This document shows, piece after piece, positions 34,140-45,666 of a stretch of DNA of 64,000 nucleotides. The translations under genes were made by a program, and so were the position numbers. Source of the DNA: Tetracentron sinense (Eukaryota; Streptophyta; Magnoliopsida; Trochodendrales; Trochodendraceae); the NCBI GenBank assembly GCA_015143295.1, contig CM026554.1, positions 29,835,531-29,899,530 on the forward strand, read 5' to 3'. How positions within the stretch are numbered: position 1 is the first letter of the stretch; every line of letters begins with the position of its first letter. Under the pieces are notes generated by a model. The model searched no databases. It saw only the letters and a list, made by a program, of their open reading frames with translations, and had not been told where the DNA came from.

Positions 34140-35245
34140 AGTTAAATGATCATCTTCCAGTAAGAAAGATGTTATAAAGTTTGTTCCAAATTAAGCTAGA
34201 CTCTTTTACAGCTCTTTTACTCATTCTTTGTTTAAAGTTTCTTTTATTTCACTTAGTTATAAGTTTTTATTTTGACTAGTGGATGGAAAGTCAGATTGTT
34301 CCATAAACTTAGTTTTCAAATTAAGGAAATATATTTTCAAAAAATTTTAGCATCTCTAGCTTCTATCATATTGTTAGAATCTAATACAATATCTTTTGAT
34401 TTTAAGAACCCGAAATTAACAGGCTTTATTATTTGTGCATATCCAATAAATACACAGTCTAAAATATTTGATCCTACTTTTGTTTTTTTAGTTTCTGTTA
34501 CTCTTACTTTAGCCAAACGCCCCCACAATTTAAGGTATTTAAAATTTGGTTTAAAACTTTTCCATCACTCATATGATGTCTTTTTAGTTTTTCTATGAGG
34601 TATTCTATTTTACATATTACATGTTGAAAGAATTGTTTCCCTCACATGTTATAAGGTAACCCTAAACTACCTAACATAGCATTTACTATATTTATCAATG
34701 TTCTATTTTTCCTTTGTGCTAAAATATTTTGTTCAGGTGAGTATCGTGCAATAGTTTCATGAATAATTTTATAAGATTCATAGAATTCTCTAAAGAGGCG
34801 ATACTCATATTCTCCACCTGGTCAGTTCTAATTCTTTTAAGTTTCTTGTCTAGTTGATTTTCAACTGCAATATCATATTTAAGAAACTTATTTAGTGCTT
34901 CATCTTTACTTTTTAATAAGTAAATCTTTGAGAACCTAGAAAAATGATCTATAAAAGATATGTAGTATTTTTACTATCTCTAGACATACTTTTTAAAAAT
35001 CCCCCCAGATCACTATGTATCAAATCTAATAATTATGTTTGTCCCTGTACAAAAAATTTCTTGGCAAATTTTGATTCAATATAAATTTCATATTTATTGA
35101 AATTTGTGTTTGCTAATTCAGGAACTAATCCTAATTATTTCAAATATTTTAATGTAAGAGACATTCACATGACTTACTTTACCATGCCAAGTATCAATAG
35201 ACTACATAATATAAGTAAAAGATGTGAATTATGAATTATTTATTA
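34140..35245 (-). pseudogene. Ty1/copia integrase fragment, copy 1
   Basis: On the minus strand, over broken frames, the fragment reads in order as copia pol. First is a GAG-pre-integrase part (LGLVPELANTNFNK, IESKFAKKFFVQGQ) and then the integrase core start (LLDLIHSDLGG, FSKIYLLKSKDEALNKFLKY, KRIRTD). Last is the integrase C-terminal region (WGRLAKVRVTETKKTKVG then LDCVFIGYAQ, and VLDSNNMIEARDAKIF). RT and gag are absent on both sides. It lies 130 bp downstream of the Kunitz gene in the same orientation and is duplicated with it. Confidence 0.85.
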
Positions 35246-35372
35246 CAGAAGGGAGCTTTATTTAATACACCATTCAATGACAACAATCTTTTTTTACCTA
35301 AAAATGAAAAAGAAAATGACAGTAGCTCCATTTATTTACGCTACGATGCGCAACTGCTCCTCCATTTTAAAA

Positions 35373-35963
35373 TTAAGCCCTCCTAAACATAAATGGAAGT
35401 TGAGGACCATCCAAAGCCAATAACCTATTCCCGTCATTGATCAAAACACCAGCTGTGCCACAGATAAACCTACATGTGGGACACACATCAGTAGGACACC
35501 ATGTTAGCTTGTAAACATCTCCGTCTCTCTCAATCCGAAAGTAACTTCCATAACTTCGATCATCTCCGGTGCCAATTAACCTCCTATTGGTCGTAGCGTC
35601 TGTCTCGCCTATCTTCCATGCTGTCGACGTTAAACAAGTCGTAGCGGCCGAGAAATATACGGTGAAGTCACTATTTTCACGGATCACAGTCTCTCCGGCA
35701 AAGAAGGGTGTGAAGATGACTGGTAGGCCGGGCGAGGCCGCCGTATCCTCCTGACCAACGTAGTAGGAGCACGACCCATTCCGATCAATAAGGGTCAGAC
35801 TACCACCATTGTCGGTAATAGCAGGAAGTATGTAATACTCCACCCCAGATTGAAGAGCCTGTCCAGCCGTGTCAAGCACTGCTGGGTTTGAGTTTTCCGT
35901 GGGTTGAGCAACTGAGATGGCCATGAGTACTAGCCATACAAAGCACACTACTCTCAACATCAT
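35373..35963 (-). CDS. Kunitz-type (miraculin-like) inhibitor, copy 1
   Basis: This intact single-exon gene has 196 codons. Residues 1-20 (MMLRVVCFVWLVLMAISVAQ) are a secretory signal peptide. The mature part opens with the Kunitz signature VLDTAGQALQSGVEYYILPA. It has six Cys: one in NGSCSYY, one in AATTCLTS, and four in LTWCPTDVCPTCRFICGTAG, the miraculin-like arrangement. Kunitz proteins inhibit serine or other proteases and usually act in defence in the apoplast or vacuole. In the region where soybean trypsin inhibitor carries its Arg reactive site, this protein reads PFFAGETV, with no basic residue, so trypsin inhibition is uncertain. The second of two adjacent ATGs (35960) aligns with the start in copy 2. 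The two copies differ at only a few residues. Confidence 0.92.
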   Translation of the reverse strand: MMLRVVCFVWLVLMAISVAQPTENSNPAVLDTAGQALQSGVEYYILPAITDNGGSLTLIDRNGSCSYYVGQEDTAASPGLPVIFTPFFAGETVIRENSDFTVYFSAATTCLTSTAWKIGETDATTNRRLIGTGDDRSYGSYFRIERDGDVYKLTWCPTDVCPTCRFICGTAGVLINDGNRLLALDGPQLPFMFRRA

Positions 35964-36055
35964 GATTCTTTGATTCTCTCTCAACAAAGGATGCTAAAGA
36001 AAAGATTATTTATGGGGTTGTGTATATATTGTCTTTGGGAATTGGTGGGTGGTGA

Positions 36056-36066
36056 CATATTTATAG
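36056..36066 (-). promoter_or_regulatory. TATA box, Kunitz copy 1
   Basis: Minus-strand CTATAAATATG lies about 95 bp upstream of the ATG and is conserved exactly in copy 2. Confidence 0.75.
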
Positions 36067-36102
36067 GGTATTGCATTGACATGTGGCAATACTTGATGGT
36101 GA

Positions 36103-36108
36103 CACGTG
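36103..36108 (-). promoter_or_regulatory. G-box (CACGTG) in the Kunitz copy 1 promoter
   Basis: GACACGTGGTGG contains the palindromic G-box/ABRE core, about 40 bp upstream of the TATA box. Copy 2 keeps it at 50510-50515. Such boxes bind bZIP/bHLH factors in stress and abscisic-acid responses; a role here is inferred. Confidence 0.55.
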
Positions 36109-36163
36109 GTGGCATTACTTGTACCATAGGGCCAGATTAAGGAGTGTAATAGAGTTATCCTTA

Positions 36164-36513
36164 GGCAGCAAATCCTCTCCAGTGATAACCGGTCACCCCT
36201 AGAGGTCATCTCCTTTGACACCCATTAACCATGGGTAAGGTTCACCCAATCCTAGGGTTCACCCACCTATTTTTGGTTTTTTTTTTAAAATTTTAATTCT
36301 TTTTTTAAAATTAAAAAACTGTTTTTAATATTAAAAAAACTCAAAAAACAGTTTTTTAATTTTAAAAAAAGAATTATTATTTTTTTAAAAAAACCAAAAA
36401 TAGGTGGGTGAACCTTACCCACGGTTAAGGGGTGTCAAAGGGGACACGTGGTGACTCTAGGGGTGATAACCGGATTTGCAAAATCCGGTTATCACCGGAG
36501 AGGATTTGATGCC
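36164..36513. mobile_element. Mutator-type MITE with 9-bp TSD
   Basis: A 350-bp element has 29-bp inverted ends (GGCAGCAAATCCTCTCCAGT left; ACCGGAGAGGATTTGATGCC right). It is flanked by exact 9-bp duplications TTATCCTTA at 36155-36163 and 36514-36522. A 9-bp duplication is typical of Mutator-like transposition. The middle is an AT-rich palindrome (36270-36400). The paralogous site in Kunitz copy 2 (about 50560) lacks it and reads TTACCCTTATCC, an empty site. It shares AACCGG, GACACGTGG and GGTTCACCCACC phrases with elements at 15067 and inside the Helitrons. Confidence 0.92.
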
Positions 36514-36659
36514 TTATCCTTATCCTTTTGATATATGGTCATATATGTACAACGTTTCTAACGTGGAGAACCATACATCTACTTCATAGAACAAATGCCG
36601 TATTAGCCCAGCCACCCACATGGGCAACTGAATTGGGGGCTTTGATTGATTCAGAGAAA

Positions 36660-36835
36660 GAGAAATGATTTTGAGACCCCAAAAGGGCTGAGAGTACCAC
36701 CGAGACCCTGCATCCTTGCACGGAATATCAGGTGGGGCCTCCCATGTGAACGTGGGCCCCACCTGAAATCCCGTTCACGGATGCACATTCTCAGTCTATG
36801 TGGTCTCGGTCCTTCTCGGTCTCAGTAGCAAAGTC
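36660..36835. repeat. Foldback MITE-like hairpin in the Kunitz 1 upstream region
   Basis: TGCATCCTTGCACGGAATAT then CAGGTGGGGCC pairs with GGGCCCCACCTGAAATCCCG then TTCACGGATGCA around a short loop at about 36743. The outer arms GAGACCCC/ACCGAGACC match GGTCTCGG/GGTCTC. The segment is absent from the paralogous copy 2 region. A half-copy with the same arm phrases lies at 36945-37050. Confidence 0.6.
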
Positions 36836-38899
36836 CTCTAATTCAGTAAACAAATGTCCATGGCGGTGGTCACTGGTCATAGGCCAAAGTCGTAACAGAC
36901 CATCCATACCCAAGTAATCTTCTATAATCATATTGGATAAAGCTTCTGAGAGAACGTTAGGGCTGAGGCCCCGTTAGGGCCGAGACCACTGAGACCGTGC
37001 AACCATGTGCAGGATTTCAGGAAGGGCCTACCATGTGAGTGAATCTTAACCACAGTTTGTATCGCGACCCAAAATACCCTCTGGGAGTTAGGGATACTTT
37101 GGCTCGTGATGTGCCATATCCGATACCAAACCATCTTGTAATAACATCCAAGTCATGACAACCATAATCATGAATAAGGCGGAAGCTTAAACCAATGTGC
37201 GGAAGCGTAATCCAAAAATTTCTTTTCTATACATGCTGTGTATTCCAAGTTTGTACACACATCACAAAAGTAAAGGTGGACATGCCTACCTATCAAAATA
37301 CAAAATGATAATACTCTCTCTCTCTCTATGTAATCATTTTAAAAGGGCCAGTGGTCTAAGTCATTTGCCTCCTCCTGAGGCTCTACATATGGCTCCTCCT
37401 CGCCATAATCCTCCTCTATCCAGGGCCCCTGATCACAGATGTCAAATGGAGTCCGTGTACCTGCCGACATAACATGTACGGCTGAGCATGCAATACTCAA
37501 CGAGCAAAATCTACTAGCTAACAATGCTATCATAATCACAATAATTTATACAGTGCGTAAAAGAATACAAATCACCAAAATCCATGCTTAAAACCCGTCG
37601 GGAAAAACCTTTCATAAAACTTATTCTTTTCATGGAAAACAAACCCTCTCATGTATGCTTATGAGTTCTTATGAATGCTTGTGAGCCTCGTGTTTTCTTA
37701 TGAGTTCTTGTCAGCTTAGAGTTCTTGTGAGCTTGTGAGCTTATGAGTACTTGTGAGCTTCTTGTGAGCTTATGATCCTTGTGAGCTTGTTCTCCTTGGA
37801 GACATATACAAGATCTTAGATTTGTGAGTTTCTTATGAGTTCTTGAAAAGCCTTGCGAGACTTATGATCCGTGAAGTTCATGTAAGATCTAGACTTGATC
37901 CTTGTGAGCATGGAGTAACCGATCTTAGAATGCCAACCCAAAGTTTGGCTTAGTCTATGCTTATGCATGTATGCTTCTTACTTATGAATGCCTTTGAAAA
38001 TCCTCTTATGTTTTCTTGAAAATTCATGCTTATGAGAAAAACCACGGTTGTGCAATACTTATCATGCGTAGAGTGCTTGTGAGCATTATAACATCTATGT
38101 GGAAAGCTTTAACTAATTAAACATGTTCATGCAAGACATAATGATCATTATAGTATACTTGAAGACCTTAAGTAACTCATATGGTTCATACAAGGTATAT
38201 TAGCATCATAACATACTTAAACAATTCTAGAATGTAGAACATTTCATTCATTGCGTCACATCATAACAATCATGGCTTCTAAGCCTAATTCATCATATCA
38301 CACTTAAAATCATGGTTCCTTGGAGGATATTAACACTTACTTGCACTTATAGTCATATTCACCATTTTATTGGAAAACCCCCAAAATCTTAAATCCTTAT
38401 TTGCTTATTTGAACATAATCAAGTTCACCCAAAATCCCTTGTTTGTCATTGCATCATAATATACTTAAAATCATGGTTCATTTAAAGGTATTACAATTTT
38501 CTTACAAGTTTAGCCATATTCATCCTTGTTATTGAAAAACCCCCAATTTGTAAAACCCTATTTGATTGTTTATTCATGATCTAGTTCACCCAAATTTCCA
38601 CACTTCCTATTTGTATCATAATAGAATTAAAATCACCTATTTGAATCATCTTTGTATGATAACAAGGCTAGATAGTAGTTTACTAACCTCTTTGGATCAA
38701 TTTCTAGGTTGAAGAAACCCTTTGAGAAATCCTCACTTGATTTGAATGATCCAAGCTTGATTTGGGGAAGATCCAACCCTTGATTGAAGCTCTTCTTGGT
38801 TTCAAGCAAAACCCTCTTTGGAATGCTTAAGATCATTTCCTTCTCTTTCTAGGAACTCTCCTTGGTTTAGGGTAACCCAAAAACCCTCCTAAAGTCTTC

Positions 38900-38909
38900 T
38901 ATTTATAGT
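38900..38909 (-). promoter_or_regulatory. TATA box of the minus-oriented solo LTR
   Basis: Minus-strand CTATAAATAG, placed about 55 bp downstream (in transcript direction) of the ACGATCG palindrome cluster. Confidence 0.65.
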
Positions 38910-38963
38910 GTAAGGGGTGAAAAACCCCTAAAAAATCGTATCCAAGAAAGTACAATCGCGTAT

Positions 38964-39130
38964 CTACGATCGTTCGTAGCGATTTACGATCGATCGTAGC
39001 TTCCTACGATCAATCGTAGCTTCACCCGAGAGTTTCCAGTATTTCTGGGGCTTTATGATCGATCGTAGCAACTCTACGATCGTTCGTAGCTCCGCTACGA
39101 TCGTTCGTAGGGTCCCTACGAGCGATCGCA
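38964..39130 (-). promoter_or_regulatory. Seven TACGATCG[A/T]TCGTAGC palindromes in the LTR U3
   Basis: Near-palindromic 17-mers of the form CTACGATCGTTCGTAGC or TTACGATCGATCGTAGC occur at about 38964, 38984, 39004, 39053, 39074, 39095 and 39114 (the last is diverged). Spacing is about 20 bp except for one larger gap. They lie directly upstream of the LTR's TATA box with respect to its transcription, which suggests a binding-site array. A simple tandem expansion of a palindromic unit is the alternative. Confidence 0.65.
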
Positions 39131-39668
39131 ACTTTTGCAGAAAGCTTTAGCATTTTTGCCTTTTCGTATCTCGGCCATAACTTTTGACTCGCTTGTCCGA
39201 TTTTGACGATTCAACTTGCGTTGGATTTTTCTTTTGAAAGAGAACAACTTTCATGTTTTTCACAACTTCCAATTCTTTCTTTTTCTTGGACCATTTTGCC
39301 CCTAAACCTGACTGATTTGAAATTGGGTTTCGTCAATCCAGATTTTAAACGACCCGACTTCAGAAATCGGTCTTTTGACCTAACACCAACTCAAAACCAA
39401 GACAAGTGATCAACATGAACCCCGAAGAGGGTTCAATTACCTTTCCAAAAGTCCAAGAATCGCTTGATTCCGACGAGCGGTGTGAACGCTAGGGCTATTT
39501 AGAGTCGAGGGTATGCCAAGGCATAACCCTTGTCAATACTCAAGAGTATTCTATACTCTTGCCTATTTCATTCCAAACACCCATACACCATAAATACATT
39601 CTTACATGTTTTAGTATATGATATCATTCGTCGTACATGGCCATCAAGATCCGGGGTTCTACAGTTTG

Positions 39669-40133
39669 TGAGTGTTAAAAAGTGGAGTGTGTACTAATAA
39701 GGACCGGCCATTTGGTTACATGATGGAAACCATGGGTAAGTTAAGCATTTTTCCAGATTTTAGGAGGGGCTTAGAATCCCCACCACCATCCGGCTTCACC
39801 CTTGCTCCCAAGCTGCCTATATTGACACTAAAAAGACAAAAAAAAATCTCAAAGTTGAGGGGGGCTTCAGCCACCCCGGGCCTCCGCCCCTGCACACATG
39901 CCTCACACCAGAGAGTTCCAAATGCTTTTAGGCCAAATCTAAATCAACTAATACTCTGTCTAACTTCTAACAAGACCGATTACCAAATTGAAAAGAAGCC
40001 TAAAGTGCCTCCTTTCCATCGCTTATGTCTTCATTAAGTACAATAGGTACAAGTACCTTAATCTTGAATGTTCCATCCCCCGTTATATTGATTGTCCTTT
40101 ATGAGGGGTAACCTTAAAGAACTATTTAAAGTA
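39669..40133. other. Unassigned DNA between solo LTR and Helitron
   Basis: No gene. The 39750-39900 part has the phrase GGAGGGGCTTAGAATCCC and later GGGGGGCTTCAGCCACCCCG, resembling GC-rich ends of old plant DNA transposons, but no second terminus was found. Confidence 0.3.
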
Positions 40134-41295
40134 TCTCTACTAATATAATGAGGATTTCATAATTGATATTTGTATTAGTTCCAAAATGATTACTCTATTA
40201 ATGAGAATGCTTCACTGAGCCTATTTTTTTTATAAATTCCCAAATTACCCTTATTATAATCAGGTATAGAAGACAAAAAATTCATTGAATGTGTGCTTAA
40301 TTCCCATACTACTTACTAATTTATAGTAGACTTGAAATTCTCTACGGATATATACTTCTTAAATGGGGTTAAAAGTCACCCACACCTAAGGTTCACCCAC
40401 TTATCTTTGATTTTTAAGAAAAAAAAATTAACTCTATGAGTTAAATTTTTTTAACCAGGGTCACAAGGGTGGGTAAACTCAAAGGGTAAGTGAATCTTAA
40501 CCACAGCTAACGGGGTGTAAAAAAAAAAAACATATGGAACCACTAGGGTTCACCCACTATTCTTAGATTTTAGAAAAAAAATAAAAATAAATAAACTCCA
40601 GTTAAAATTCACTAACTCCTATGGTTAAATTTTTTTTCTTCAAAAAACTAAAGATAGGTGAGTGAACCCTAAGTGTGGGTGAATCTTAACCATAGTGAAA
40701 GGGTATCAAAAGAGACACATGAAAACCTCAAGGGCGTAACCAGACTCCAATTGTGGTTAAGATTCACCCACCCAGAAAGTTTACCCACTTATCCTTGGTT
40801 TTTAGAAGAAAATATTATTTGTCTTTAAACCCTGATTAAAATTCAATAACTCTTAGGGTAAAATTTTTTCATATTTTTTTTAAAAAAAAATCAAGAATTA
40901 GTGGGTGAACTTTACATGTGAGTGAATCTTAACCATAGTTAAGGAGTGTTACAAGAGGCACATGGTGACCTTAGTGGCATAACCGAACTCCTCGCTCTCT
41001 TGGCATAACGCTCCGAAAGAAGAACGTCTCGCCAAGGCCCCGCCTGCCCCCTTTCTTTGCTATGCCTAAAATGTCCCTAAGGCTTTTTGAGTCTAAAAAT
41101 GTACCTACATCATATTTCTATATCCAACGTGTCCTTCACAATTTTTTTCATAGAGGATATCCATAATGTCCCTTAAGTTTCTATACCCAAAATATTACTT
41201 TATTTCTTTTCAAATGCCCTTAGAAAGGTCTCTCTTTTCCCACTCTCTCTCCCCTTCCCCTCTCTCTTGCGTGCATTGCACGTGCCGCTAACTAG
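40134..41295 (+). mobile_element. Helitron-like element carrying MITE fragments
   Basis: Starts TCTCTACTAATATAATGAGG after an A. It ends with the hairpin CGTGCATTGCACG and then CTAG, before a T: 5' TC, 3' hairpin, CTRR and A/T insertion. There is no Rep/helicase, so it is non-autonomous. Inside (about 40370-40990) are segments of the Mutator-MITE family seen at 15067 and 36164 (AAGATTCACCCACC, GGATAAGTGGGTGAAC-like phrases), probably later insertions. Its right third is an inverted copy of the left part of the element at 41658. Confidence 0.6.
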
Positions 41296-41657
41296 TGAAT
41301 TATAAGAGGAATATAATATAATCATGGATAAGATAAAAATTCGTATTATCCCCATCATTGATAAGAAACTTGCTAATCACATATATGTCATTCTGGAATT
41401 AATTGATGAGTATCACACCAGATTCTCGAATCACCAATGGCGTTAATAAGGAACTATGGACGAGAAATTAAATCCATTCATTTGAAGTAATCACCACTTA
41501 AAGAAGAATAGTTAATCAACAAAGTTTCTTTTTGAAGGCCTTAACATCCGTCAATTTATTAATACCATTGCCACCCTCATCATAGATAGGGTGTAGAAAG
41601 TTTTGTCTAAGTCATCCAGTAGGTTCTTTGATTACCATTTTTATCATTTTATAGATA

Positions 41658-42675
41658 CTGGTGGGCAGCACATGCGATGCACATGAGAGAGAGGAAGGGG
41701 AAGAGACTTGAGGGACATTTTAGATAAAAAAATATTGTGAGCGACACGTTGCTTATTGAAATATGATGTTGGGACATTTTAAAAACCAAAAAGCTTTAGA
41801 GATATGTTGGGTATAGCAAAGAAAGGGGGCGAGCAGGACCTTGGCGAGACATTCTTCTTTCGGAGCATTTTGCCAAGTGAGCAAGGAGTCCGGTTGTCTG
41901 AGGTATTCATGTGTCCCTTTTAACACTAATTAACTATGATTAAGATTCACCCACTTATCCTTGGTTTTTAGAAAAAAAATATAAAAAAAAAAAATTTAAC
42001 CCTTGTAGTTAGTGAATTTTAATCAAAGTTTAAAAGAAATTAATAATTTTTTTTTCTAAAAACCAAGAATAAGTGGTTGAACTCTAGGGGTCGGTGAATC
42101 TTAATCACAGTTAAGAAGTTAAAATTCACTATTTATCCTTGGTTTTGAGAAAAAAGATTAATTTTTTAAACCCCAGTTAAAATTCAATAATTGTAGGATT
42201 TTTTTTTCCCCTAAAATCCAAGGATAAGTAGGTGAACCTTAGGAGTGGGTGAATCTTAACCACTGTTAAAGAGTGTTAAAAGAGACACATGGCGACCTAA
42301 GGGGTGTAATCGGACTCAAAGAAGTCTGTTATAACCATAGAGAATTTCAAGCCAAATAGATAGATGAGTGAGGGCTAATATGAGAACTAAGCAAACATTT
42401 AATCAAGTGTTTGACTTATATAATGGTTAAGATTATGATAAAGGTAGTTTGGTAATCTTATAAAATTTCATCTACATTTTTAAAGGGCTCATTATGGGGT
42501 AATTTTGAAAATTTTCATCACGTTTTCAAGGGCACATTATGCAAATGGTTGTTTTGGAATTTTACAAATTTTCATCATGTTTTCAAAGGCTTATTATGCA
42601 AAGGGTAGTTTTGGAATTACAAAAGATTCAATCAACGTTTTGAATACGAGGAATCCTCTTTATATATAGTAAAGA
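41658..42675 (-). mobile_element. Helitron-like element (minus)
   Basis: On the minus strand it begins TCTTTACTATATATAAAGAGG and ends with the same hairpin type (ATGTGCATCGCATGTGC) then CCAG, a one-base departure from CTRR, followed by T. The 3' halves of this and the element at 40134 face each other across 362 bp and are homologous in inverted orientation (for example TCTCGCCAAGG against CCTTGGCGAGA). A Mutator-type MITE fragment fills about 41880-42353 and ends ATTTCAAGCC. Confidence 0.5.
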
Positions 42676-43019
42676 AAAAATTAGCCAACATACTATCCAA
42701 TTTTTTTGATAAGTCCTTTAGGTAATGACATACCCATCAAAGAAATGATCGAGATAGAATATAAAAACATGTTTTGAAATAATCAATCTTCTATTTCTCG
42801 ATAGAAGCTTCCTATGCCAAGTACCCTCAATTTTATCTTCCAACAGTGTGCTCAACATAATCTATCTTCATTCTATTTTTAAAGCTTGAAACTACCAAAT
42901 AGGTCATACATGCAATTTAGCACCATTCTAAATTAGAAAATTTTAATTAAGGAATAATGAAAATCACATAAAATAGAGTCACTACATATTCTAATTTGAG
43001 GGGAGAATATGAGCCATAT
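42676..43019. other. Unassigned AT-rich stretch
   Basis: No gene or repeat boundary could be supported. Confidence 0.35.
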
Positions 43020-43420
43020 TCAAATAATGGATAAGACAATGGTCTAAGTCAAACATATGGGTGATATATTTTGTTGACCTATGGGAAAGTATTAGACACA
43101 CTTAGACTCCCATAAAAGTGATTACTTACTCCTTAAATCCACTTTAGATAGGTTAGAAACCAAGTTAAAATTTCTAATTTAATCAAGCTAATATGAAAAC
43201 ATACTAAAATGAAACATATTGAATGAATAATAGCTTCAAATTAGAACCAATCATCAAAAAGAAATTTGCGTCATTTGAAACATCTCAAATTAAGCAAGCA
43301 TGCAAAGGGAATTTTTTTTTTGTTGATGGGATCACACCCATGAGAGTTGCTTACATGTCCATGAAAACAGAATCAGACCAACGCGGTTCAATATTTCATC
43401 CAAGTACATAAGCATACATA
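43020..43420 (-). mobile_element. Degraded LTR end (minus)
   Basis: On the minus strand the order of phrases matches the tails of the Tat-type LTRs in this window. A GAACCGCGTTGGTCTGATTC phrase is followed by a stretch corresponding to GTACGTAGGCAACCC, and then by GGGAGTCTAAGTGTGTCTAA where the Tat LTRs read GGGGTGCCTAACACCTTCCC. Neither LTR tip is preserved. Confidence 0.4.
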
Positions 43421-44331
43421 CAATAAGCTAGTAATCAAGCAAAAATTTAAAGATGTTAATTATAAATAAAAAAATCAAACAAGCAAGCAAGAAAAGAATA
43501 ATTTTATATTTTTCTTTAAAATGATTTTAGTAGTTGATGCTCATATAAGGATAGAGCATCTGATCATGTAGGCAAACTTAAAACTAATGTAAAAAAGGAA
43601 AATCAAAATTTTATAAAATTTAAAAAATAATTGAAAAATACATAGAACAGTAGAATAGACATAAATCCGGAGACAAGTATTTTTACTAGTGAAAAATTAA
43701 AGGGGTCGCCCTTTGGAATGGTATCCCATGCATGTCGATCTGGTGTAGTAGGTTGCAGAGAACACATTTCAAAACTTATCTGGACCATAACTTGTTCCTT
43801 TAGTTTTCAAATTAGTCTGTCTTTTTTTTTTTGTGTGTTCTTTTCAAATTTCACATGTTATAACATACTAAAAAATTAGACAAAAATACCATGGGGGATC
43901 TTAAGCTTCAAAAACTAGTTTCATGTTGTTCTACAGGTCCTGTGTTTTGATCTCAAAAGTGAAGTAAGAGAATATATCTATGCTCAAGAGTTCCAAATTA
44001 GTATAGAAATTGGAATTCGATAGAGTGTTGATCACACATGATCAATAGTAGCTATAAGCTTTATGGAAAATCACCTTGACCAGATCTGTTCTCTAGATGA
44101 AATCAAGTCTAGAGACCAAATTTGGGATGATTCCCATTTGGTTTGCATTCCGAATCAAATTTGTCAATGAAAAAATAATTAAACTATATATTAATATCCT
44201 TAACCTAAGTCAAATTAAATTAACATAGCATGCTATGTAACATGAAAATAAAACACTTCCAAATAGATCCTAACCATGCTAGTTTTCAGCCAAAAGCCCT
44301 TACATAACATTATCTTCCAGCCCACGTAAAG
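43421..44331. other. Unassigned AT-rich stretch
   Basis: Only short open frames without motifs. It forms the left target DNA of the Mutator-like element that begins at 44341. Confidence 0.35.
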
Positions 44332-45666
44332 AATTAAGAATGGATTTTTTCCTAAAACACCTGGGTTTCTTGAGACCCCCAAAATACACCACAATTTAAA
44401 AAAATTCCCTAAATACACCTCAATATTTTTTAAAGTCTATTATACCCTTTAAGTCTATTATCCCAAATTCCCCAAACATATCTCAACTTATCCCAAGGGT
44501 TTCTCTTCTCTCCACCGTCATCTTCACCATTGCTCCTGTCTCACTCCAGCGACGCCGCAGTCTCATGCCGCCATCTCCAACCGTTAGATCCCGTCTCATG
44601 TAGCCGTCTCTCGCCGCCGTCTCCAACCATTGCTCTCGTGGTGGAAAGTTTTCACACCACCGGTAACCCCCTTTTTTTGAAGAACAATTTAAATGTGGTT
44701 TTGGATCTTCATCTCAAGATGGTTTTCCCCACCCCCAAAGTTCAATATTTTTTGTAATCTGAGTTGTTTAAGTTTTATTTATTTAATTTTTTAGGTTTTT
44801 GGATCTTCTAAAAGTGGTTTGATTTAGATTTTAGGTTTCAAGTTTTAGGGATTTTATTTCTAAGAAGAAGCAATCTCTTTATGTTTTGATTTGTTTTTCT
44901 TTAAGAAGAAACTATCATTTCTTCATGTTATAGTAGATTGTGATTTATCAATCATCTCATCTATCTATTGTGACTTTTAAATTTTAAATTTGTTTAGGGG
45001 GTTTTGTTTTAAAAGAATAAACGATATGGTTGATTGTGTTTTTCCATCATCTCGATCTTTTTTTCGAAAGAAATTTACGGTTGATCGTTATTTTCTCTTT
45101 TTGCGAAGTCACGATTAATCGTGATTTTTCCCTAAATTCGCGATCGGATGAAATATAATGAACGGTAAAAATATAGGATTGTTGATTATACATGGATATT
45201 GGTTGTGACTTTAAGAAGAAACTAATTTAGATCGTTATTTTTCTTTAAGAAGAAACGATCTCTTCTTCGTGTTAAATTTGAAATTTTTTGGGGTTTTTGT
45301 TTTGAAAGACGGTATGGTAGGTTTGATCTTTTTTTAAAACAAATTTGCGGTTGATCGTTATTTTCTCTAAACAAATTCACAAATTCACGATTGATCATGA
45401 TGTTTCCTAAAATTCACGATTGGATGAAGTATAATTAACGATCTAAAAATGGAAACTATTCTATATCACAATGGACTCCCACCACTATTCCATATCACAA
45501 TGGAAACTAATGAACTTGAGGGGGATGAATAGAAAGTCATTGTGGTTGAGGGACTCCCTAAGCAATCAAACAAGTAAGTGCTTGTTACTCTACAAACTTT
45601 AGGCTTTATTTGACTTGAATATGTTTCCATTTGATTTAAAATAAATTTTGATTTATTTTAGTCAAT

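Larger units (their letters stand above)
37060..39663 (-). mobile_element. Solo LTR, minus orientation, about 2.6 kb
   Basis: Read on the minus strand it begins TGTAGAACCCCGGATC and ends GGGTCGCGATA. GTTTG occurs as a 5-bp direct repeat at 37055-37059 and 39664-39668, within a shared 9-base context ACAGTTTGT that leaves the exact edges ambiguous by a few bases. No primer-binding site, polypurine tract or pol codons lie inside, so it is a solo LTR. A minus-strand TATA box is at 38900-38909. The segment at 37620-38100 contains many TTATGAGTTCTTGTGAGCTT-like short repeats. By style it is a Ty3/gypsy LTR; the lineage is not assigned. Confidence 0.75.
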
